A stretch of 64,000 bases of DNA from Ypsolopha sequella (GCA_934047225.1 OW203992.1:11273501-11337500); one strand, 5' to 3'. Counted from the first letter of the stretch, positions 20,455 to 31,390 are shown. Notes: a model not told the origin generated them from the sequence alone. Numbers and translations: made by a program.

Positions 20455-20632
20455 GGCACAAATATGTACACGCTTTTAGGGCATGCAAGATTACCGCACT
20501 GTTTTTTTTCTTCACCAAATACTACGCAACGGAAATTCGGAAGAACTCATTGTTCTATCGGCAGGATTCGAACCAAAGTCTTAAGATTTAGAGTCCGGCT
20601 TCCGGCTGTTACCTCGAAATGTCTACTAAAAT
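20455..20632 (-). mobile_element. tRNA-derived SINE-like sequence
   Basis: On the minus strand a tRNA-like region ends in a perfect B box, GGTTCGAATCC (20564-20574), preceded by GGACTCTAAATCTTAAGACT as anticodon arm. An AT-rich body follows (TTCCGAATTTCCGTTGCGTA, TTTGGTGAAG) of the sort seen in insect SINEs. The A box is not clear. Only one copy lies here, so SINE assignment rests on the B box and layout. Confidence 0.5.
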
Positions 20633-20640
20633 CTAAGTTT

Positions 20641-21639
20641 TAGTTACATAAAATATGATATTAAAATTATACATAACCCGATTTATAGAAGATTTTTTAA
20701 ATAAAAAGAGGTATTCATAAAATGGTTTTATAATCCTATTCGTGTGTTTTATGCACTCTTAAAATTTTACAGAGTACTTGTATTTATTTGACTTTTTTGT
20801 CTTTAATGGACAATAAAAAGAATATTATTGTTCGTCAAAATTTTTTTTAAATCAGCCAAGAAAAAAGGAAGTATAGTTGTGTATCCATTTGTATGTTGCA
20901 GCGGTCTTTCATCTCTTCCGTCAGTAGAAAAGGCTCTACAGACAGGGCAGAACTCAGGACGTCAGAATCACGACAGCAAACATTGACTTTAGACTTTTCC
21001 TCACTTAACTCCGGTTGCTCCGCGAATCATTCAAAAGGACCCTTTTTGTTTTAAACTACCGTAAATGCTTTGAGTGTCTACCTCTAAGTATAGTTCTTGC
21101 GTTGCACGAAGTAAGGTAGACTGGTTTGAAAATTGATACTTACATGTTTTTCAACGTTTGATCAACCGTTCTAAGTTGTACTAGCTATAGGTGTTTAATA
21201 AATAAAGTTCGACCTTTTTTTGAGTCATGACCTAAAAAACTGAGATTTTTGGTTTACTGAAAAACGTTTCTTATTGAAATGTTGGACGAGATATGATAAA
21301 TATAGGATTATGCAACACATTGCTACGGGGACTATCTGTTATAATATATCTGTCAATATTATAAACGACGTTAAGATTATGTTGCGGAAGCCGGAAACTG
21401 GCGATAAAACTCGCCCATATGAATAACCTTTCATGATAATACAAATCTGTTGTTTCATACATTTTGGTCAAGTAAGTATGTAACTTTCTATGGAACAGCT
21501 GTATCTTTTTCGCGATTGAGGGTTGGTTCTATAGTAAAAGTTGTTCGTATGGACGAATACTATCGCCAGTTTCCTAGTATACATAAAACAGTTCCGTGAC
21601 AACTCACAGCCTAATCAATTGAAGAAGTATGAAATTGGA
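20641..21639. other. Unique AT-rich DNA
   Basis: No repeat partner was found. The reading frames 21271-21471 minus and 21541-21789 plus have no recognisable domains, and the latter ends inside the next repeat. Confidence 0.4.
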
Positions 21640-21785
21640 AAAGACGTTTCTGAAGGGGGGTGGAGTTACATTGTAGGATTTTTCGATAAGAAGGTGAAAC
21701 GTGGTGTGAAATTTTGTATTAAAAACGGGCTGTTTACATCCCAAATAAACGGGGACGAAGTTGCGAGTGTCCTCAAGTGTTATAT
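21640..21785 (+). repeat. Helitron-like 3' end, diverged
   Basis: Ends GGGGACGAAGTTGCGAGTGT followed by CCTCAAGT (to 21777). This corresponds to the GACGAAGTCGCGGGCxTCxxCTAGT terminus of the family at 62150-62338. CTAG has decayed to CAAG. Downstream (21809-21870), CCCAGCCCAAACGGCTGGGC resembles the internal part of the same family, possibly a second copy. Confidence 0.45.
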
Positions 21786-21870
21786 GTAAAAGAAGTTCTG
21801 TCTGACTGAGTCATTATCACCCAGCCCAAACGGCTGGGCGTATCGTCGTGAAATTTGGACAGCATGATAT

Positions 21871-22555
21871 TTTATGACGTACGCACTCACTAAAGACTGA
21901 TTTTTTGATATTCAACCTCGGTCTTCGACCCTACACTTGGTTTCAGAATGATAATTTCAGAGTATCATTCAGTCAGACACATTTCGGTCAAACGATTCGG
22001 ATGAACACGATAAAAACATAAGGTTGCTATAGCCAATAACTTAGCGTTTTAGGATATTAACTAGACAATTCAAATGTTGCAGTAAAATTTCGTAAGACTA
22101 CATGTATTAATTAACCCTCTTAATTTTTATAATCACTAAAACCATATTATAACAATAAATCGCAGTCTAGATCGTACAGATAAATCCATGTTAGTAGAAT
22201 GTTTATTAAAAACCAAGCGGAATAATGATTCAACGGAAAATCAATAAACGAAGCATCTAACCGACTTAAAAAGATGAAAAATCCGTGTTCAAACACGCCA
22301 TTCAGTGGTTGAACAAGCCCGCCAATAGATTGAGTACTCCATACAGAATATCCTGAAAAATGGCGTTCATTCAATCTTTTTAAACCTCTTCAAATATCTG
22401 CTCATTAAATTGTGTAAACACTTTAATACTTCTGTAAATTTCAATTTTCCAATCCGGCTGATTGAATGAAGATGTATCATGTAAGAGAGCGTAGTTTCTG
22501 CCAGAAATTTGGAACCGCTCTACGAAGCTTATTCATAACATAACTTAAGGCGATA
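21871..22555. other. Unassigned AT-rich DNA
   Basis: No structured repeat or coding sequence was recognised. Confidence 0.35.
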
Positions 22556-22856
22556 TGTAAAGGTTTTAGTGTCCTTGTTACTCCATATACGAAAAAGCCC
22601 TCATTGCAAGAGGGACGGATTCGTAGAAAAGTTGCAAAAAGTCGGTTTTTTATTCATATAAAATGTACTAAAGTTGCTATCAAAATTTCGTTTAACCAGG
22701 TTGTAGATATAGTTAAAACCCATCAAATAAAATATAATTGCAGACCATACGTCATTCCAAATTGTCTAGCCAGGAGAAATGGTGTAGAAAAAGACTTCAT
22801 TTCAATAAATATTTTTATCGAGCCGAATTTCTCCAATCGTTTTTCTGTTTAAGAGA
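22556..22856 (+). repeat. Dispersed repeat with inverted copy at 31846-31965
   Basis: TTGTTACTCCATATACGAAA, GCCCTCATTGCAAGAGGGAC and AAAAAGTCGGTTTTTTATT recur, complemented, at 31846-31965 with similar spacing. The second half (CAGGAGAAATGGTG, TTTTTATCGAGCCGAATTTC) is a diverged relative of the 6841 and 14596 copies, so those may be the 3' part of the same longer family. Confidence 0.55.
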
Positions 22857-23224
22857 TCCCTAAAAAAATTACAAAAAGAATATACTATTTTATCAAAATA
22901 ATACCTTCTTTATTGAAGTACATTTGCAAGTTCTAAAAGTGTCGTTTTTTTTCCGTAGCACCTTAAAAACTACTAGACCGTTTCAGTTGTATTCGATTTT
23001 TCTACGGCTTCACCAGCGTTGAAGGAGTACTACGTGAACACGACCTAACTACAAAATTACTTCTTAGCGAGTGTTAGCATGGTTTACGGAACATATCTGC
23101 AAAATTTGAAGTTTGTGGCCTCTATAGTCTCGGAGACTTCGTGTTGAGTAGTATTTCGCTTTTATATATACATTTATCTACTCCCATACTACAATAAGGT
23201 AATTGTAACATCAAAAGCAGTTTT

Positions 23225-23635
23225 ACAAGTAGATGTTATAATATTAATTGTCACACCGTGATTCTGTGCTGCGATTGGCTCAATTTATTATAACACCGCT
23301 AGAGACCCAATCAAAAACAGCAATGAGAAAAGTCTCGACTTAATTGCGCTCCATTTTTTCTTGTGGCGTCTGATCGGCCCTCGGGCAGCATTGCTGGATG
23401 ACGCACCTGAGGTTCATTAACGAGTGTTTTCCTTCTCATTTTTAGTGAAATTGTTAGTTGAAAATATTATATAGGTAAATAATGTCACGCGAAGATGATA
23501 TTTTTGATGGTCGTAGATAAAGTATTGGTGAAACTAAACATAATTAGACATTGGGACACTCGTGCAAAACTATTAAAAAACTCACTTCGTGCGTTTTGTA
23601 ACCAAGCACTTGTGTCCCAATGTCTCACATTATGT
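23225..23635 (-). repeat. Hairpin-bearing repeat, uninterrupted copy
   Basis: Read on the minus strand it starts with a hairpin (23539-23635) whose arms are GACATTGGGACAC and GTGTCCCAATGTC, with a CGCACGAAGTGAG core. It continues with CTACGACCATC, TCTTCGCGTGACAT, AAAAATGAGAA and AACACTCG, and ends in CTAGCGG, GATTGG and TATAACACCG blocks. The same order is found at 38587-38678 plus 41852-42110, where the LINE splits it. This copy therefore shows the arrangement before that insertion. It has no coding capacity. Confidence 0.65.
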
Positions 23636-24112
23636 TACAGTTGCATACTCGCCTTCTAAATTACTTATTAAACCATCACGTTTCTGCAATATTCGGCAAT
23701 AGGGGTACTTTGAAACGAGAAAATCGCGTGTGGGTGTACGAGGATTAACTTATCAAAGGAAAGTCGAATTATTTTTATATCGAAGACCAAAAACTGCCTC
23801 ATTTCCATTAAGTTAAATTCTGTTTTCAAATCAACTGGGATCTCATAAAACTCGATGAGCCATAATGTTGGCAACAAATTATTATTAATAGTTACTTTCT
23901 TCTCCTGAGAGTAATTAATAGCGATTAATATGTTTCACAGCTTACACAGGGTGATAATTTAATAACCATTACTTTGCTAAGTGGTAAAAATACCATATAT
24001 AAAAATGACGATGATATTGATCGGCTCCGATCGTTTTTGGTTATGGCAACTATTTCTACTCCTAGTCTATACGATGCGGCGGCCCCCAAAAAATGCCGAA
24101 GAGGTAGAATTA

Positions 24113-24641
24113 GGGCGTTTTCCCACGAGCGACGACACGATACGACAAAATGCGTTGACGATTTCGGGCGCCATACGTTTCTATAAGCCGTTTACTCACG
24201 CAACGACACCCTACAGCACGACACACGTTTTACAAACGACAATTTTCTATGTCGTTCGATGCCGCTATGTTGTTACGTTTTTTTTTGCGGTGACGGTATA
24301 GCCGCTGTCTAGAACCTGTAGCAACTTGTTCACGGACGAACCGCACGACACGACAGTTCGGTTTGGTTGTTTGTTTTGATTGAAGTGATGTGTGTTTATG
24401 TGTGTGTATTTGAACAAAAATAGAAATTTTTTTAAATTTCATTTTTATTATGTTAGAAGCTGTGGAAAATGTGAAAAATAAAGCATGTCTGAGTGCGTGC
24501 GTGGTGTAATGAACTACCAATGCGACTGCTCTGTTGTTGCTGAAAACGCCGCTCGTGAGAAAACGTCCAAACGACAAGTCGTGTGTCGTGCGTCGTGTGT
24601 TTATAAAATCGTGTCGTGTCGTGGCTCGTGGGGAAACGCCC
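24113..24641. mobile_element. Harbinger-type MITE with TTA target duplication
   Basis: The left end GGGCGTTTTCCCACGAGC and the complemented right end GGGCGTTTCCCCACGAGC extend into CGACACGA repeats, giving about 33 bp of inverted repeat with three mismatches. Both sides are flanked by TTA (24110-24112 and 24642-24644). A 3-bp TTA/TAA duplication with G-rich inverted ends is characteristic of PIF/Harbinger. The interior is enriched in ACGACAC/GTGTCGT words on both flanks. Open frames on either strand (24230-24577 minus, 23981-24301 plus) are composed of these words and are not a transposase. It is non-autonomous. Confidence 0.75.
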
Positions 24642-24679
24642 TTAAAGAAGAATAAAGAAAGTAGTAAGTTGACTGAGTC

Positions 24680-24981
24680 GGCAGTTTTAGATTAGCTAGA
24701 TCAATCTTACATTAACGATTTACTGACAATTTTATCTTGTCAACGTGATATACGGGGTCTTTCGCCATATTTCGGGCATTAATAATATTTAAGTTTCAGA
24801 GCAAGTGCTTATTCATCATTTAGTATTTGTAAATGTACAAACTACATGCATGTTCGACCGGCTTTAGGACGTAATAATCGTTGACAAAACGCGGGTGTAC
24901 TGAGTGTGGACTGTGACTTGTATTTCACAATTCACACTCGGGAACACCTCTGACACCCCCATAGGGACTCATGTCGTGACA
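24680..24981 (-). repeat. TGTCACGACAT repeat, possible solo LTR
   Basis: The minus strand starts TGTCACGACAT at 24981, then GGGGGTGTCAGAGGTGTTCC and CGAGTGTGAATTGTGAAATA. It shares its start with 19750 and its middle with 43538. It lies 40 bp from the Harbinger MITE. The far boundary is uncertain. Confidence 0.4.
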
Positions 24982-24999
24982 TTTATTTTAAAATAATTT

Positions 25000-25859
25000 A
25001 TTTAACAATAATTACCTGAATTTATTACATTACAAGTTTGATCCCGTGACACGTTAATCGTACACAATATACGAATAAAAATAGGGGTCGGTTTCCAACA
25101 AAATTGTTTTTTTAATTTTATATTTCCATACAAGGAATGTCTGTTGATGCAATTGATGCAATAATATAAACGAAGTTTTGTTCAATTTGACTAGAACAGA
25201 TTAATGTTATAATCGCCGTGATTCAATCAGCTATCTGAGAACTTAATTTATGGCGTATTAATTTTATTTAAAATCGAAAGACTTACATGTACTATCTCGC
25301 GATACGCGACGGCCACTCGCTCGCTTGAGAACGAATTCGGCAAGTATTCGAAACATGGTGCATATCGCGAAATAAATCATGTAAATCTATCCGTTTTACA
25401 TAATTTACTATGAATTCAACTTACAGTACAAATTTAAAATTATGGCTTTTTTTCTACCGATTGAGGGAGAATATTTATTCCAATAATTATTTATTTACAT
25501 ATTTTCGGTTACTTTTTAGCTCAATATCAATGTTTGTTTAACATGTGTTCTATTATTTAAAATCGAAAAGCTAGAAAGGGGCAAAATTCACGGGAAAAAG
25601 TGAGATGGCACTCTACACACCTTTTGTGTGCATCACTCACACAAACGCCAAAATTGCGGTAAAAAAATATGCATTTCGATTCCTTGGATTGTGACAATGA
25701 TGAAAGGTATAAACGAAGATGCGAGATCGCTTAATAATTAAAGAATAAAAATATAATCAAAATGTTCTGCGTTTCAGAAACGTTAGATCTTTATAGCATA
25801 TCTAAACGGCCTTTTATTCTTTTTTGGGTTTAAAAAAACGCAACATCATACAACGCAAC
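25000..25859. other. AT-rich DNA with a TCGCGATA imperfect palindrome
   Basis: ACATGTACTATCTCGCGATA (25287-25306) is partly complemented by ATATCGCGAAATAAATCATG (25362-25381), forming an imperfect hairpin around a GC-richer loop. Nothing else was assigned. Confidence 0.35.
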
Positions 25860-25860
25860 T

Positions 25861-26293
25861 TTAAGGCGCTCTTATCCCAAAATCAGTAATTTCAAAGTCA
25901 AATAGAACTTTCAAATATCGTCTAAAACTACCAAAAAAAAAAAAATACGCAATATAGTTCGAACCTTTATCTAGGTCTTCCACGCATATGTTACACGATC
26001 AGATAAACTTTGCTCGATAGAAATAATTCACGAACACAGCATGTAATAAGACCTTTCAAATCATGCCATTTCCATAATTCCCCTCTTTTATTAACGAAAC
26101 ATATCTGGTAATATTGCTCTTAAAATTTTTTAGGTCGACCACGTAAGTGGGTTTTAATAAACATATCCCTTATTTTTAAACAATTTAAAAACCGATAAAA
26201 ACAACGAAAAAGTACAAAGGTGTGGTTATTTTCTTTACTCCTTACACGTAAAGAAAAAGACGGAGTTACTCTTTTGGGATAAGAGCGCCTTAA
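25861..26293. mobile_element. TTAA-flanked MITE
   Basis: A perfect 23-nt inverted repeat pairs 25860-25882 with 26272-26294; each arm contains TTAAGGCGCTCTTATCCCAA. TTAA lies at both outer edges (25861-25864, 26290-26293), followed inward by GGCGCTC. TTAA at both ends is the target-site signature of piggyBac-type elements. Because TTAA is its own complement this cannot be separated from the inverted repeat here. The interior has no transposase frame. It contains a CTCGATAGAAATAATT stretch related to the TATTTCTATCGAG family, inverted. Confidence 0.6.
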
Positions 26294-26446
26294 ACGCAAA
26301 TTGAACATCAAATACTTTTTTCAGAGAGTTAATTTTATATTAATTAATTAATTCCAGAGATTATCTTCTACATCCAACGTCACTCACAAATATCTCCTCT
26401 CTATGATTCAAGTGTTTTTATTATAATTATTTTTATATTTTTAAGG
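26294..26446. other. AT-rich DNA, nothing recognised
   Basis: A short AT-rich spacer between the TTAA-flanked MITE and a Helitron-like end. Confidence 0.35.
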
Positions 26447-26471
26447 TGGGCAGAGCCGCGGGCAAATGTAG
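26447..26471 (+). repeat. Helitron-like 3' terminus, decayed
   Basis: GGGCAGAGCCGCGGGCAAAT followed by GTAGT matches GAAGCCGCGGGCAAATGCTAGT at 30790-30811, with CTAG reduced to TAG. Only the terminus is recognisable. Confidence 0.4.
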
Positions 26472-27429
26472 TAATAATATATTATGTATAGGTTTAAAAA
26501 ATATAGATTTATGCTGTAAATAAAAAAATTGCTGAGACAATCCTACAAAATCTTATAATATAAGAGAGTTGGCTCCTGACGCGTATTTGCTTTCGGACTA
26601 CGGTGGTGGTGGCGTAGTGGGTCTACAAAGCGGGAAATCTTTGCGCTACGCCGTAGCGAAACGAGGACGCGAGTATGATAAGACTATTTGCTACAAAACG
26701 CTACGTCGTAGCTGACACCAAGAGCTACAAGAAATTATGTGTACTTCGCCATAACCTTACGATTACACAACGTGTTGCATAGATGTATGAATAAAGATAT
26801 TTCCATTTTCATTGGAAAAAAAATGTTTGAGCGTAGATAATGAGAAGTGAATTTTGGTAGTATTCCGACAATTTTTTTGCTTATTCAACGACTTCGGTGG
26901 ATTTATGTACTTCACAAGTTAAAATTATTTTTTGTCGAGAGTTTTTAAGGTTTACCTATGAACTCACCGCTTATCAGTAAGCGGGGTAAATGATTTGATG
27001 ACAGCACGCGGATGTAGTGAACTGCACACTGTCCTCAACCACTTGGTTGAATGTTTTGGCGATAAATATGATAACCCGAGACAACTGGAGGAATTTATCA
27101 GTTAGTTTGGTTTCACTAAGTGACATTATGTCGGCAGATAGTTCACTTACCGCCGAATTAAAAAGTTCAAGCATGCACGTTGTCAGCGTTTTCCAGAAAA
27201 AGAGGAGTAGCTCGTGCATTACTAGGTTGCTCAGTTGTTAAATTTGAAGCAACATTTTACTAGTAGAAGGGACGACTTTGGTGTTGCTCTTGTTTTTGCC
27301 CATCACGTCTAAGTTTTCCAGGTATTGTTGTCTAACCTTGCACTATCTAAAGTTTTCTTAATATCCTTGAGACAGAAGCAGAAACGTGCTGACTCCGATG
27401 TTTTTAGCGCATCGCCTGGGACCTGATCC
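26472..27429. other. Unassigned DNA
   Basis: A GC-richer patch at 26590-26720 has inverted words (GCTACGCCGTAGC, CTACGTCGTAGC). A related sequence occurs inverted at 29490-29516 (CGTAGACCCGCTATG), suggesting an old dispersed repeat. The open frames at 26974-27241 may be the 3' continuation of the gag pseudogene, but they show no domain. Confidence 0.3.
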
Positions 27430-28008
27430 TCGGTACATTTGATGCAACGAGGAGGCATTTTGCCGTGGTTAGAATAGTGGCCATAAGCTTGGCATTTTAA
27501 GCACTGAGTGCTTTTTTTAAATTAATTCCCTTTTATTTTTCAATAAGTAACCGATTACTTCATTATATTAGTTTTAGTAAGCAGCTCGATGAAGAAACTT
27601 ATTGCATGACATGCTATGCTATTATTGCTTGTCTTGAGTTTGATGAAAAATTTACTACCAAGTTGAACCAACTCGTTAGTTAGTTGGGTTTCTACGTATG
27701 TAGAAGACCAGGGAAGACCACTTTTGTTTTTGGCCCATGCATTTTATTTGCGCAGGCCCTTCTTTTATAAGTTGACGCGCTTCGGATGAGGAGTATGTAG
27801 TAGTAACTTTGTTTTTTCCTCTATATTTGAGATGTAAGCTGTTGTGTAACTTAGAAATTAGTTCTATCATGGTTTTATGCGTCCATTTGGCTTGAGTCTC
27901 AACATGGGGGTACCCGTCTTCTTTTGAGGCGTAAATGCGTTTCCAAACGTGCGATTTCAGGACCGTTTCAGATGGATCTCTCTGCCTAATTCTTTGTGAA
28001 ACAGGCAT
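27430..28008 (-). pseudogene. LINE ORF1 (gag-like) pseudogene
   Basis: On the minus strand, near 27508-27430, a frame reads QCLKCQAYGHYSNHG and then PPRCIKC. This is the double zinc-knuckle layout of Jockey-type LINE ORF1 (CX2CX4HX4C, then PRC.KC). The fourth ligand of the first knuckle is replaced by Gly and the second knuckle has lost its His, so the zinc sites are broken. Upstream on the same strand a 110-codon open frame (28008-27676) is interrupted by stops before the knuckle and could be the N-terminal part; I do not recognise its fold. ORF1 proteins coat the LINE RNA. No linked reverse transcriptase follows. Confidence 0.55.
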
Positions 28009-28010
28009 GA

Positions 28011-28510
28011 GTTTTTGAAGTAGTGTCTACATTATACAAATTTTCAGTGGTAAAATATTTTGCACGGCCTTTTGTCTTTGCTAATGATTTTTCAAAACAA
28101 ACGGTTAGAAGTTAGGTGCTGGGAAGGAAACTTCGATGAGAGGAATTGGTTTAACTTAACAGACTAATAATCTCTCTGACAAAATGTTAATTTTGTGTTC
28201 ATTCAATTAAGCTGTCAGGTCCAATTGACCGCACTGTAGCCGCACTATATTCTGTAGATCTCTCGTTACAAATGTAAAGTAAACACGGTAACAGCTCAGC
28301 GACAGATATATGGAGGATCAGGATGTTTTGCGAGATCGTCTTCAATTTATTTTTGTTACTCAGTTGACCGCCGGCGCCGTGGGAAGATTTGCTCTTTGCT
28401 CGTTATAGAGCTTATCTAGCGGTACACGAAAAATAATTCACTCAGTTATTTAGTCGTATAAAGTTAGGTTCTTATAAGAAATTATTTTATATAAATAATT
28501 AGAAAACTAT
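28011..28510. other. Unassigned DNA
   Basis: No motif or repeat partner was found in this stretch between the gag pseudogene and the next dispersed repeat. Confidence 0.35.
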
Positions 28511-28665
28511 TGGAAATGCTGTTATAGCGAAACCGGTTGGGTTAATAAACGTAAGTATTTATTTATACAGTGGACAAGTAGAAGTAAATTTATTACTTAT
28601 ACTTGTCCACTGTATAAATAAATCTGTGTAAATAATGTATTATATGTTCCACCAAGTGCCAACGT
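28511..28665 (+). repeat. CGAAACCGGT repeat, copy 2, with perfect hairpin
   Basis: ATGCTGTTATAGCGAAACCG, GGTTAATAAA and, near the end, CACCAAGTGCCAACG align with the family at 17140 and 43095. Within it, 28557-28580 and 28600-28623 are perfect 24-nt inverted repeats (ATTTATTTATACAGTGGACA as the start of the left arm) around a 19-nt loop. The other two copies lack this hairpin. Confidence 0.6.
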
Positions 28666-29149
28666 CTACATATATATATTACATTACATTATATTATATT
28701 ATATAACGTTTAAAATACCTACATATTTCAAAGTATTTAGCTAAAATCTCGATTGGAGACGCTTTTAAGTTTCATGTTGTGTATAAAATAAAATTAGTAA
28801 TTAATTTATATTTAATAATAACATTAATTAAAATTTCCTCTCGTTTGAACCTATGTAATAGTTTTGAATGTATCGTATTAGGTACGAGACTTTGACTACG
28901 TTAGAAGTTCTCTTTGGTTATCCGTTAAAAAGTTTAATCTTGACGAAGAAAATTAAGTGGCAAAGTTAAAGATTGATGTAAGTATTGGTTAAAAAAGGTA
29001 CCGGTTTCTGTTACACTTTTATAACTTACTTCCAGTTAAAGGCGAAACTTTAGGAGTATAACTACTAACTACATTAACGTACGGAGAATGTTAACACTTA
29101 AGGCTCAGTCCACTTTTATAGCATTTCGAAAGAAAGACATATTTAAAAA
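28666..29149. other. AT-rich DNA with a TATAT/ACATT low-complexity run
   Basis: Positions 28668-28707 are a simple-sequence run of TATAT and ATTACATTAT units. The rest is unassigned. Confidence 0.4.
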
Positions 29150-29560
29150 CTCCTGAATGGAGTGACAAGTTTACAAGGTGGTAGAGCTGATGCCAGGCTC
29201 GACTGTGAAGGTACCACCCTCGGAGACCCCCTCGAAGTAATTCGGGAGAGAGTAAGAGGACAGCTCACAGGCAAATAACCAGGAGGGCCACCACGCCTGG
29301 GGCCGATGGATGGCGGTATATCCATCCCTTATTGCCGAGCCTTATATGGAACAGACTGATGACGGGCAGCGGCGTCACTGGTGCGACGGTTCCGGCACCG
29401 CGTTCACCAATCCGCCTGCTCAGCGTGTGTGAGTATGGGCAATTCTTCCAGGATGACCGCCGGGTGTTTACAATATCCGCAAAATTTTCTCGTTTCGTAG
29501 ACCCGCTATGTCGTAGTCTGGACGCGTATAAAATGACAGGAGACGCTTACGTCTAAAAAA
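29150..29560 (-). repeat. GC-rich dispersed repeat copy
   Basis: The minus strand at 29400-29358 reads CCGGAACCGTCGCACCAGTG and ACGCCGCTGCCCGTCA, matching 4431-4463. The GC-rich sequence on both sides (CCACCCTCGGAGACCCCCTC, GGAGGGCCACCACGCCTGGG) is unlike the surroundings and probably belongs to the same retroelement. Frames 29143-29325 minus and 29332-29556 plus do not show a domain I know. Confidence 0.4.
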
Positions 29561-29670
29561 AGTTACATAATAAATAAAAAGTCCAAAGTTCTTTTTACTA
29601 TAACAAAGACAAACAAAACGTTTCTTCTTTAAATTTTTCACTTAACTACTTATTCATATGTGCTCTCTAC
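29561..29670. other. AT-rich DNA, nothing recognised
   Basis: A short spacer without features. Confidence 0.3.
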
Positions 29671-29830
29671 ATACTGGTACCGATTCGGTGAAGCACATCT
29701 GAAATTATTTGACAGGACTAAACTTAATTTACGCGTTCTGTCCTTGTCTTTTCGATAAAGAAAGAAAAAAACAGGACGCTTAAAATAAGGGTAGTCCTGT
29801 CAAATAAGTTAAGACGTATTATGTCAAATC
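29671..29830. repeat. CCGATTCGGTG repeat with CAGGAC hairpin
   Basis: ATACTGGTACCGATTCGGTG, then TTTGACAGGACTA. The latter is complemented by TAGTCCTGTCAAA at 29792-29804, with smaller inverted GTTCTGTCC/AACAGGAC words inside. A diverged direct copy starts at 63888 and runs to the end of the window. Confidence 0.5.
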
Positions 29831-30719
29831 GATACCATTACCACCGTTTTTTTAACAGTATGACAGGGAAACCTACTTACTAGAATGTTGCTGTGCCTTA
29901 AACTTTAGAACTTCGCGGAAATCTTACTTTTGCATTATTTTTAACAAGCCGTCTAACGTCTTGGAATTTATTAGCTTCGTAAAGTCTCTGAAAGTCTACT
30001 TTCAATATATGCTCTCCCGATTCAACCATGCTGGAGACTCACGGGAAATTAATTTGCTACGTCGTACAACTTTTTTTGTGTAAAATAACTAGTTTTAGAT
30101 CTCATCTCCGTTCACGAAGCTTTTACTTTGGAAATTTTTCATTTAACCACATTTCCTGCTCTGGATTGCTCAACCGTCTAAAGCTTTTTTACTTTCCTAG
30201 CACAATTTCTTTTAACGCAAAATGCTATTCTTAACATCTCAATAACAAATTCAACATCTTAATTTATATAAAACAACTGTTCCAATTTAAAGTCATCTTT
30301 GCATAATTTGGGACTCCTCGCTTTGCCGTTCCGGATAGAAATTATGTATCTCATAGATTCTTCATCTCTATTTGACTTATTAAACCCCGTTTGAGGTATC
30401 CTTTGTCTAAGTTTCATATGTAATACAATATTTGCTATTACTCTGTTCTAAATCGGCTGCACTAATAAACTAAATTTGCATATAAAATAATTATTACATA
30501 CGGCTTGAACACTCACGTGTGATTGTTGTTGACTATATGCCAACCGTTTCACCGATACAATTTCGGCATTATCAAGGCGAGTGTCGTTCTCGTTCACCGT
30601 CGTTGTCAAACGGGCACTGGCAGCCGACGATCGGCGAGCTGCACGCATTGTCAGCTCACGCGAGTTTTAATAATATTATAAATTTGCATATATTCAAGAA
30701 AAAACGGTAATTTTCGTTG
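29831..30719. other. Unassigned DNA
   Basis: A GC-richer patch at 30570-30660 is open on both strands but shows no protein similarity I can name. The rest is AT-rich. Confidence 0.35.
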
Positions 30720-30811
30720 TAATCCGTCCGTCCGTACTTTTGTAAATGTGACAGTGTGTTTGTGGTTTAGCTTTGGATAGAGCGCGGATGAAGCCGCGGG
30801 CAAATGCTAGT
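30720..30811 (+). mobile_element. Helitron-like 3' end with CTAG terminus
   Basis: CCGTCCGTCCGT opens the segment. It ends GAAGCCGCGGGCAAATGCTAG followed by T (30790-30811). GCGCGG (30782-30787) and CCGCGG (30794-30799) can pair just before the end. A GC hairpin 10 or so bases upstream of CTAG-T is the Helitron 3' rule. The 5' part is missing or too diverged to place. Confidence 0.55.
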
Positions 30812-31302
30812 TTTTAATAATTACCAAAATGATTTCAATATTTGTGCGGTTTGAAAAAGCCGTTTTTCTCTGCAGAAGTGTGAACGACCACAACAACACT
30901 TTTTTGAAACATACTTTATTTGTGCAGAGTGCGGTAGTGCTCGCTTCGGAGTTGCTTCTCATTACGCAAATCGGGTGTCGTTAGCCTTCGCTATTAGTAC
31001 AGTAAATGTTTGTGGAGCCAATCACCCCGGTCCGTCTGTCAAGCCAGTCTACTCAGCATGATGTAAGAAAAAAAAACGTTTTCTTTTTGTTTAACTTTAC
31101 CTTTTTTAACACAAAAACCCATACATGTTAAAACTTGAGGATACTCGCGGCTTTGTCTGCTTGGATTTGCGATATAAACAGGCTGTTCTACCCGTTAGAA
31201 TCACCCCTGTTTCATCCCCTGATTTTCAGAACAAATATTTCAAATTTCATATTCTATTTTTTGATTTTGCTGTGCGTTCTGGCTGTGCGTTGTCCATATA
31301 GA
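30812..31302. other. Unassigned AT-rich DNA
   Basis: No repeat or coding signal recognised; the frame 31135-31329 has no domain. Confidence 0.35.
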
Positions 31303-31390
31303 GTTAAGAGGCCATCGGAGCAATCCTAGTTCATACAAACGAAATACCAAATCCATTTGTAAATCATACATATTCTTAAGCTTGTGTGTA

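Noticed and set aside
24230..24577. 115-codon minus frame as a transposase remnant of the Harbinger MITE
   Set aside because: It consists largely of the subterminal word repeats and has no DDE or helix-turn-helix features that I could see.
26974..27241. Separate genes on both strands
   Set aside because: They lie downstream of the gag pseudogene on the minus strand and have no domain; any coding origin is most likely the same decayed LINE.
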